Assembly: GCF_020379485.1 (NCBI RefSeq)
Contig: NC_063451.1
Location: forward strand, 245,739-309,738
Source of the DNA: Brassica napus
Lineage: Eukaryota > Streptophyta > Magnoliopsida > Brassicales > Brassicaceae
Direction: 5' to 3'
Length of the DNA stretch: 64,000 nucleotides
Shown here: positions 57,210 to 64,000 of the stretch, in pieces
Numbering within the stretch: the stretch's first letter is position 1
Layout of the letters: every line of letters begins with the position of its first letter
Program-made: the position numbers and the translations under genes
Notes under the pieces: generated by a model
Database searches by the model: none
Told to the model about the DNA's origin: nothing
The model's input: only the letters and a program-made list of their open reading frames with translations

Positions 57210-58268
57210 TGTTGGGGTCGAAAACGGTTACGACGAAGTTAACGTCCAAATCCCCGAAGAAGAAAAATTCTTCGACAAATACTTTTTTGAAATAGATTCT
57301 TCTTTACGAAAAGCTTTGCGGAAGAAACGCGAATCATCGGACAAGAGCTCGAGAAGGATCGTTACGCAGCGACCAAACACGTGCTCCACTCGGTCGCTAC
57401 GTAGCCATCGAGTTCGAGCCAAAGCTCAGTCGCTACGTAGCGACCGAGCTCTTCCGAAACGTCGATACGACATCAGTCCATGCATTCTCGTCTACCCTTC
57501 GATGCTATCTCCCGAATACCGTAGCGAACCCATCTCACGTACCCCGCCATTTCTAAGATTATCAATCAAACTTTACCGTAAAAACCGCGAAAAGTTCATT
57601 CTTTATCGAAAGAAGCCGTAATAAACGCTTCGAGTCGAAAGACGGCCCAAAGGGACCTAAGACATGACTCGAGGCCCAACTTACGATTTCTTAACCAACA
57701 GCCTGTAAACCGCTTGTCGGTTTACGCTTGGTTCGCAAGGGAAGATAAATGTCAAGTTTCCGCGGATAAATACGAAATTTTGAAGATAATTACGAAGATC
57801 GGAACAAATGGAATATCTCCATTTTTATGCTATGGCGGCTTAAGGGCAGAAGAGGAAAAGCGTAAACCGACCTTGGAGCCAGTATATAAGGGGTCCTAGG
57901 CGAGAGGCATGAGGAGGAATTTTTTCAGAGAAAACTTAGCACTTAGAGCAATTAGGCAACTTTCCATTTTTGTTATTTCGAGCTGCGACTCAATTAGATT
58001 TAGCCGTCTTATGGTTGCTAGAACTAGGAATATCGCCGACAGCTCTCGAGCCCAGGCTTATACCTTGTTGTAAACGCTCATACGCAAATTCAGAATAAGA
58101 CTTCTCTTTGCTCTCTTCTTACGATTTTTATACTCCTTCGTTGTCATTATTGTGTTCTGATTTCCTTGGCGTGTGGTATTAGCAGATATCCGGGACCTCT
58201 GGGAAATTAGGGTTTTCCTAGTTTCCTTATTTAAATGGAAATCGACAGTGCGAATTTCGGTTCCCACA
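57210..58268 (+). mobile_element. 3' LTR of the Tat-like element
   Basis: 1059 bp, begins TGTTGGGGTCGAAAACGG and ends TTCCCACA, with TATATAAG at 57883-57890. It is shorter than the 5' LTR because it has fewer palindromic units. Confidence 0.92.
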
Positions 58269-58273
58269 GCTGG

Positions 58274-58538
58274 CTGAGGAGAAATCCAGCCTTTGAGGTG
58301 GTTAAAACGGATTCCCAAAACCAAAAATCTCTTATCTTTCTCTCTTTTAAAATTCCCTTGTCTTTGCTTGGATTTTGTCCATTGAGTTTCTTTGATTTGT
58401 TCTTCTTAGAACTTTGAGTGAAAGCTTGTTGTGTGACCATCAAAATTCTGAAAAAAACACGTGTGTGGGTGAGGATTAAACACTTGAGAGAGTGAGGATT
58501 TTTATCTAACGTTTTGTGTTTAAGAAATTTCAGGAACC
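58274..58538 (+). other. Outer element leader, right part
   Basis: Resumes after GCTGG with CTGAGGAGAAATCCAGCC and is T-rich up to the gag ATG. Nothing codable. Confidence 0.6.
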
Positions 58539-59778
58539 ATGAGTAGTGATGATGAACGGAACCGTCCCGGAAACTCAGTTGCTGGATTGTCTAACCTTCA
58601 AATGCGTGCCTTGAATGATTCTATGTCTAACATGTTGAACGCAGGTTTAGATCAGATCCACCAGAGGCTTGATGAGATTCAGGCCAGCCAAGCTCCTTTT
58701 AGAGCCGGAGCAAGAAGAGACCGTCCGCGTAGGAACACTCGGTCCGACGATGAGATCCGAGAGGAGGATGATCAAGAGGACGAGGCCAGATCAGCATACC
58801 GTCCAAGAAGAGGTCCTAGAACCCGAGATCCAGGTGATGTCAATCCTTTTTCTAGAAATGAACGTACTAATGATAGCTTAAGTGGTTTGAAACTAAAAAT
58901 CCCACCTTTTGAGGGTAAAAATGATCCTGATGTTTTTCTTGAATGGGAAAGAAAAATTGAACATGTCTTTGATTGTCAAAACTTTTCTGAACTTAAGAAA
59001 GTTAGACTAGCTGTTACTGAATTCTTTGGCTATGCTATTAATTGGTAAGATCAAGTTGTGACCCACAGGAGGAGAACAGGTGAGAGACCGATTGAGACAT
59101 GGGATGAGTTTTCCATGCTGATGAGGAGACGATTTGTTCCTGCTCATTATCACCGAGACCTCCACCAGAAACTCAGACGCTTGCTTCAAGGCACTAAGTC
59201 CGTGGAAGAATACCACCAGGAGATGGAAACTTTGATGATCAAGGCTGATGTAGACGAGCCCATGGACGCCACTATGGCTAGGTTCCTCTCTGGCCTTAAC
59301 CGAGACATCCAAGACCGCATGGAGCTTCAAGAGTATGGTAGTGTGGAACAGATGCTACACAAGGGCATCTTGATCGAGCAACAAGTTAAGAGGAAGAGTC
59401 TCTCAAAGTCGGCCATTACCTCTAAACCGGCCTACTCTCCTAAACCGGGTTTTGCTCCTAAGCCAAGCGACCAAGACAAAGGTAAGTCTTCTTCCACAAC
59501 ACATAATGCTTTTAAACTGATGTATCTGCTCGTGATGACAAAGGAAAGGCAGTTGATACTTCTGGCCGAGCAAGAGACATTAGGTGTTTCAAATGTCAAG
59601 GTCTAGGACACTTTGCCAAAAACTGTCCCAACCAACGAGTGATGATTCTTATGGAGAATGGAGAAGTTGAATCTGAGGATGAACTGGAGAACAAAGAAGA
59701 TCTTGGTCCATCTTTGATGAAGAGGACGAGTCCTTTGGATATCCGCATCACAGGCCACTACTCGTTGCTAGGAAAGGC
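58539..59778 (+). pseudogene. Outer Ty3 gag
   Basis: ATG at 58539. Residues cover an RRRGPRTRD-type basic N-terminus, the capsid (GLKLKIPPFEGKNDPDVFLE, ETWDEFSMLMRRRFVPAHYH, LRRLLQGTKSVEEYHQEM, ATMARFLSGLNRDIQDRMEL) and a zinc knuckle CFKCQGLGHFAKNC at about 59587. A TAA at 59046 replaces the conserved second Trp of the NWW motif, and frameshifts at about 59510 and 59705 separate capsid, knuckle and the acidic tail. No functional Gag can be made from this copy. Confidence 0.88.
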
Positions 59779-62226
59779 ATGGTCGAGTCTATCTTCGATG
59801 AGACGGACGGCCGCTTGGTCGATGGTTCCGATCCAACCTTTGATGATGAGTCCGACCCGACCTATAATGAGGAGCCTTGCTTCTACTATCCAGCTCATGG
59901 CCTTCTACTTGTCAGAAGAAGAACTCTTAGTGTCCAACCCAAAACCAATGAAAAGGAACAAAGGGAGAATCTCTTTCATTCTCGATGTTTAGTTTCTGAA
60001 AAGGTTTGCTCTTTGATTATTGATGGTGGGAGTTGTACTAATGTTGCTAGTGACACTCTTGTCAGGAAACTAGGACTTGCTACTCGGCCTCTCTCTCGTC
60101 CTTTCAGGTTGGAATGGCTAAACGAGGCTGGAGAACAGTTTGTGAAAGAGCAAGTCATTGTCCCTATTACAAATGGCCGATATGAGGACGAGGTCGTTTG
60201 CAACGTTCTTCCTATGGACGCATGCCACATTCTCTTGGGCCGGCCATGGCAATTTGATAAGAGAGCCATGCATGATGGTTTCACAAACCGACACTCCTTT
60301 GATCATAAAGGGAAGAAGATCACGCTTGTTCCTTTGACACCTTTGGAGGTTCATCAAGATCAGATCCAGCTCAAGAGGAACCGTGACAAGGAACCCAAGC
60401 CAGATGAACCTGAATCATCCCAACGGAACTCCAATTTCTATATCAAACAAAGTCAGGTCAAGAGATCTCTTTACTCTCAAAAGCCATTTCTTTTACTTGT
60501 GTACAAAGAATCTCTTATGGCTTCTTCTTCTGACCTTGCACCGGAGATTCCGAGTGAACTTTTAGATGTTTTGCAGAAGTATTCTGATGTTTTTCCAGAT
60601 GAGAATCCTAAGGGATTGCCACCAGTACGAGGCATTGAGCATCAGATCGACCTTCTTCCTGGCGCGTCTCTACCAAACCGGCCAGCTTACCATACCAATC
60701 CGGTGGAGACCAAGGAACATCAGAAACAGATTGGTGACCTTCTTGAGAAAGGCTACATCCGGGAAAGCCTCAGTCCTTGTGCCGTTCCTGTCCTTCTCGT
60801 GGCCAAAAAGGATGGTTCTTGGCGCATGTGTGTGGACTGTCGTGCCATCAACAACATCACGGTAAAGTATAGGCATCCCATCCCTAGGCTAGACGACATG
60901 CTTGATGAGTTGCATGAATCATTTGTCTTTTCTAAAATTGATTTGAAAAGTGGCTATCACCAGATTAGGATGAAGGAAGGTGATGAGTGGAAAAACGCAT
61001 TTAAAACCAAGTTAGGATTGTATGAATGGCTTGTTATGCAATTTGGTCTTACTAATGCACCTAGCACTTTCATGCGTTTGATGAATCATGTCTTGAGGTC
61101 ATTCATAGGTCATTTTTTTGTTGTCTACTTTGATGACATTCTTGTCTATAGCAAAAACCTTGAAGATCATAAGATGCATCTAAAATCTGTTCTTGAAGTT
61201 CTTAGAAAAGAAAAACTCGCTGCCAATTTTGGTAAATGCTCTTTTGGAACAGATCACGTGGTGTTCTTAGGTTTTGTTGTAGGTGCTGATGGACTTAGAG
61301 TGGACGAGGAGAAAATCAAAGCCATCCGAGACTGGCCGAGTCCTTCGACCGTGGGTGAGGTAAGAAGCTTTCATGATCTGGCCGGTTTCTATAGACGGTT
61401 TGTTCCGGACTTCAGTTCCATTGCTGCTCCGCTGGCTGAAGTGATCAAGAAGAACGTCGGTTTCAAATGGGAACAAGCCCAAGAAAAAGCTTTTCAGATG
61501 TTAAAAGTGAAGTTGACTCATGCTCCTTTACTTGTATTTCCTGATTTTTCTAAAACTTTTGAGATTGAATGTGATGCTTCCGGAGTTGGGATTGGTGCTG
61601 TCTTGATGAAGGATAGGAAACCCATTGCTTACTTCAGTGAGAAGCTTGGAGGCGCCACACTCAACTACCCCACCTATGACCAGGAGCTATATGCTTTGGT
61701 GAGAGCTCTCCAAACGTGGCAACACTATCTTTGGCCTAAGGAGTTTGTTATCCACACGGACCACCAGTCCTTGAGACATCTTAAGGGTCAACAGAAGCTG
61801 AACAAGAGACACGCACGTTGGGTTGAGTTCATTGAGACATTTCCTTATGTTATCAAGTACAAGCAAGGTAAGGAAAATGTTGTGGCTGATGCTTTGTCCC
61901 GAAGGTATACTCTTCTCTCAGCCCTTGAAACTAAACTATTTGGTTTTGAATTTATCAAAGACTTGTATGTGACTGATCCGGATTTCAAAGAAATATTTCA
62001 GAAATGTTCCAAAGTGGCTTATGGAAAATACTATCAAAATTCTGGATTTTTGTTCTTTGATAACCGCTTGTGTGTGCCCCAATGTTCTTTGAGGGAATTG
62101 TTTCTCAGGGAATCTCATGGAGGAGGTCTTATGGGACATTTTGGAGTCAAGAAGACATACAAGACAGTTTTTGATCACTTCTACTGGCCAAGCTTGATGA
62201 AGGACGTTGAGAGGATTTGTAGCTGA
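59779..62226 (+). CDS. Outer Ty3 pol: protease, RT, RNase H
   Basis: An open frame of 815 codons. Retropepsin is seen as [13 protein letters not shown] (Asp82; Asp-Gly-Gly variant found in this chromovirus group), followed by [39 protein letters not shown] and the catalytic YFDD at 450-453. RNase [29 protein letters not shown]. The frame reaches the integrase HHCC zinc finger ([24 protein letters not shown]) and stops at TGA (62224), where an Arg codon CGA would fit. The natural start lies upstream in the broken gag-pol frame. It is RT-intact but truncated. Confidence 0.92.
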   Translation: MVESIFDETDGRLVDGSDPTFDDESDPTYNEEPCFYYPAHGLLLVRRRTLSVQPKTNEKEQRENLFHSRCLVSEKVCSLIIDGGSCTNVASDTLVRKLGLATRPLSRPFRLEWLNEAGEQFVKEQVIVPITNGRYEDEVVCNVLPMDACHILLGRPWQFDKRAMHDGFTNRHSFDHKGKKITLVPLTPLEVHQDQIQLKRNRDKEPKPDEPESSQRNSNFYIKQSQVKRSLYSQKPFLLLVYKESLMASSSDLAPEIPSELLDVLQKYSDVFPDENPKGLPPVRGIEHQIDLLPGASLPNRPAYHTNPVETKEHQKQIGDLLEKGYIRESLSPCAVPVLLVAKKDGSWRMCVDCRAINNITVKYRHPIPRLDDMLDELHESFVFSKIDLKSGYHQIRMKEGDEWKNAFKTKLGLYEWLVMQFGLTNAPSTFMRLMNHVLRSFIGHFFVVYFDDILVYSKNLEDHKMHLKSVLEVLRKEKLAANFGKCSFGTDHVVFLGFVVGADGLRVDEEKIKAIRDWPSPSTVGEVRSFHDLAGFYRRFVPDFSSIAAPLAEVIKKNVGFKWEQAQEKAFQMLKVKLTHAPLLVFPDFSKTFEIECDASGVGIGAVLMKDRKPIAYFSEKLGGATLNYPTYDQELYALVRALQTWQHYLWPKEFVIHTDHQSLRHLKGQQKLNKRHARWVEFIETFPYVIKYKQGKENVVADALSRRYTLLSALETKLFGFEFIKDLYVTDPDFKEIFQKCSKVAYGKYYQNSGFLFFDNRLCVPQCSLRELFLRESHGGGLMGHFGVKKTYKTVFDHFYWPSLMKDVERICS

Positions 62227-62229
62227 TGT

Positions 62230-63159
62230 GTGATCTGCAAGAAATCCAAAACCAAGACATCTAATCATGGTTTGTATTCGGCTCTACCCATTCCTTCTCA
62301 TCTTTGGGTAGATATTTCTATGGATTTTGTTCTTGGTTTGCCTAGGACTAAAACTGGCCAAGACTCCATCTTTGTGGTTGTGGATAGGTTTTCGAAAATG
62401 GCTCATTTCATTCCATGTCATAAAACTGATGATGATGATGTGCAAGTTGCTGAATTGTTCTTTAGGGAAATTGTTAGATTGCATGGAATGCCTAAGACCA
62501 TTGTCTCTGATCGTGATGCTAAGTTCCTTAGCTATTTTTGGAAAACTTTGTGGTCTAAATTAGGAACCAGATTGATGTTCTCTACGACTTGTCACCCACA
62601 AACTGATGGCCAAATTGATGGCCAAACTGAAGTAGTGAATAGAACTTTGTATGCCTTGCTTAGATCATTGGTTAAGAAAAACCTTAAGCTTTGGGAAGAA
62701 TGTTTGCCTCATGTTGAGTTTGCTTATAACCATGCTATGCATTCTGCTACTAAGTTCTCTCCTTTTGAAGTCGTTTATGGCTTTAATCCTTTATCTCCAC
62801 TTGATCTTTTGTCTTTGCCTTTGAGTGAAAGAGTTAGCATAGATGGCAAAAGGAAAGCAGACACTATCAAGAAGTTACATGAGCAGGTTCATGCAAACAT
62901 TGAAGCCAAAACCGAAGGATACAAAAGATATGCCAACAAGAAGAGAAAGGAGGTGATCTTTAAAGAGGGTGATCTTGTTTGGGTTCACTTGAGGAAAGAA
63001 CGGTTTCCAGAAGAAAGAAAGTCGAAACTTATGCCTCGGGTTGATGGTCCATTCCAGATTCTTAGGAAGATCAATGACAATGCTTATCAGCTTGACTTAC
63101 AAGGTAAGTATGATATTTATTCGAGTTTTAATGTATCTGATCTTTCTCCTTTCTTGTAG
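62230..63159 (+). pseudogene. Outer Ty3 integrase
   Basis: Same frame as pol after the TGA. It starts with the CVICKKSK half of the zinc finger, then the core: [11 protein letters not shown] (Asp), [18 protein letters not shown] (Asp) and the Glu in [11 protein letters not shown] 12 bp tandem duplication at about 62603-62626 inserts four residues ([10 protein letters not shown]) next to that Glu. The C-terminal GPF/Y module is present ([30 protein letters not shown]), then NVSDLSPFL and TAG. No chromodomain follows. It would integrate the cDNA; here it is cut off from RT by a stop. Confidence 0.9.
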
Positions 63160-63188
63160 ATGATCCAGATTTGTGGACAAATCCTTTT

Positions 63189-63202
63189 AAAGAAGGAGGG
63201 AA
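63189..63202 (+). other. Polypurine tract of the outer Ty3 element
   Basis: AAAGAAGGAGGGAA lies immediately before the 3' LTR start TGATGTG. Confidence 0.8.
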
Positions 63203-64000
63203 TGATGTGCCCCAGTCCTTGGACCAGACCGATCAGAACGTTCCAGACGTCCCAGCTGAGGTTCATCCTACCGATCAGATCAGACAGATCGACCGGGCCG
63301 TCTATCGGCTCGACCCGCGAACGTCCGGATTGGAGCTTCGTCCAGATCCTCGACCAGATGCTCGAACTGACCGAACTGAAGCCCGTCTCTCCCGGCTAAC
63401 TCGACAAGCCAAGACTGATAGCCAAGCCAGACTTGACTTGCATCATGCCAGACTTGAGAAGGATCATGCCAGACTTGAGAAAGATCATGCCAGACTTGAC
63501 TTGGATCATGAGGTTTCACAAAATGATCGAGACTTCTCTCTTTTGGCTCGATTGGCTCATACTGCACGTACCGGCGACCGTACTGATGGGCTGATCGACC
63601 CTTTTGATCAGTTCATGCACTTTGATCAGCCAAATCTCACTAAGGCAAGGATCTTTCACCTTTCTGAAGACATAGGACGCACTTGGTCCAGTCTGGTTCA
63701 TGATCCGGACATGCTGGTTCATACGGACAGTCTCACATCCATCATTCTCCTTACCGCGGTTCATGCTTCAGGATACAACGAATCTGTACAGAAGCCGAAC
63801 AGTCACCTTGTCTAGTCTTATCTCTTTATTTTCGTATTAAAGACTAGATCTAGATCTAGATCTAGTTTTCTATTTAATTTCTAGATCTACAAAACTCTAT
63901 AAGTATGAAACTCTTTCATTTTAATAAATGAGAAATCGATTTTGTCTAAAGTTTGAGTTAAACTCTTTGTTCTTTGTTTAAGAACTTGTCTTGTTTCTTG
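63203..64000 (+). mobile_element. 3' LTR of the outer Ty3 element (partial)
   Basis: 798 bp matching 49045-49842 of the 5' LTR; the window ends inside it. It has four heptad units (63426-63509) against five in the 5' LTR, a small insertion (ACAAAACTC near 63888) and about 25 visible substitutions. Confidence 0.92.
63426..63509 (+). repeat. 21 bp minisatellite in 3' LTR (4 units)
   Basis: Same unit as in the 5' LTR with one fewer copy; the first unit is a variant (GACTTGCATCA). Confidence 0.9.

Larger units (their letters stand above)
50273..58268 (+). mobile_element. Nested Tat-like Ty3 element, no RT/INT (non-autonomous)
   Basis: LTRs at 50273-51402 (1130 bp) and 57210-58268 (1059 bp) begin TGTTGGGGTCGAAAA and end TTTCGGTTCCCACA, with perfect GCTGG duplications outside (50268-50272, 58269-58273). 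The 5' LTR is followed by GTTTGGCGCTAGAAGGAGGG, a Tat/Athila-type primer region, and the 3' LTR is preceded by GAGCTGGGGGGCTAAC, its purine tract. The interior holds gag-protease in sense, no RT, RNase H or integrase, and a two-exon gene in antisense. LTR difference is roughly 3-4% by eye, plus a length difference from palindromic repeats. Confidence 0.92.
63171..63815 (+). other. Reading frame crossing the purine tract into the LTR
   Basis: A 214-codon frame begins in the integrase tail region (WTNPFKEGGND), crosses the purine tract and runs 613 bases into the LTR to a TAG. The same frame is open in the 5' LTR to 49678. It contains ARLEKDH heptads and is rich in Asp, Arg and Thr. It may be a C-terminal extension of pol, as CRM elements have, now shifted out of frame by a change near 63155. 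Confidence 0.5.
49045..64000 (+). mobile_element. Outer Ty3 (chromovirus-like) retrotransposon, runs off window
   Basis: A 991 bp 5' LTR (49045-50035), primer site, leader, gag, PR-RT-RNase H-INT and the beginning of the 3' LTR (63203 on) are in plus orientation. INT follows RT, the Ty3 order. LTRs start TGATGTGCCCCAG. The two LTRs differ at roughly 3% of aligned sites by eye, so it is clearly older than the Copia element. The leader is split by a Tat-like element with GCTGG duplications. Protease and pol resemble the Reina/CRM side of plant chromoviruses, but no chromodomain is visible; the pol end runs close to and partly into the LTR, as in CRM. Lineage is tentative. Confidence 0.88.

Overview
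This window looks like a transposon-packed, heterochromatic stretch of a Brassicaceae nuclear genome, most likely Brassica or a close relative. The low-copy fragments (CCA1, an A20/AN1 stress-associated protein, a cathepsin B-like protease, a FolD-type folate enzyme) resemble Arabidopsis-family genes. They have short GT-AG introns and sit among LTR retrotransposons, a LINE, a Mutator-like element, a Helitron-like element and a ~350 bp satellite. No rRNA, tRNA, CRISPR or organellar sequence was seen. All comparisons were made by eye.

Layout. 1-8694: ~350 bp satellite, about 18 forward monomers and then an inverted array after a junction near 6250-6290. 8695-13186: internally deleted, minus-strand Ty3 element with a 2.7 kb LTR. 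13187-14994: unassigned sequence and an unrecognised gene fragment. 14995-17856: two tandem minus-strand A20/AN1 (SAP) pseudogenes, the second with a 5'UTR exon and intron. 17857-23315: a non-autonomous Mutator-like element with dozens of copies of a 12-mer close to CGGCTGAGTTAT. 23324-24206: one arm of an inverted duplication. 24244-28017: CCA1 pseudogene split by a solo LTR. 28600-30655: LTR remnant and Helitron-like element. 30987-32560: cathepsin B pseudogene. 32916-34232: a five-exon FolD-like gene, the only intact host ORF, with its active-site motifs lost. 34965-43257: the other inverted arm, split by a young Copia element (35235-42198). 43258-49044: LINE broken by a Ty3 element (49045 to past the window end), which is itself interrupted by a Tat-like Ty3 element (50273-58268).

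How the parts relate. The two inverted arms give each other's pre-insertion sites: the right arm lacks the Mutator-like element and the left arm lacks the Copia element, so both insertions can be defined to the base. The right end is a nest: SAP 5'UTR intron, then LINE, then chromovirus-like Ty3, then Tat-like element. Target duplications of TCTCA (Copia), TGAGC (solo LTR in CCA1) and GCTGG (Tat-like element) support exact boundaries.

The best candidates for something undescribed are the Mutator-like element with its motif arrays, which are reminiscent of the motif arrays bound by VANDAL anti-silencing proteins; the intact FolD-like ORF without its catalytic lysine; a two-exon antisense gene in the Tat-like element; and a repeat-containing reading frame kept open across both LTRs of the outer Ty3 element.
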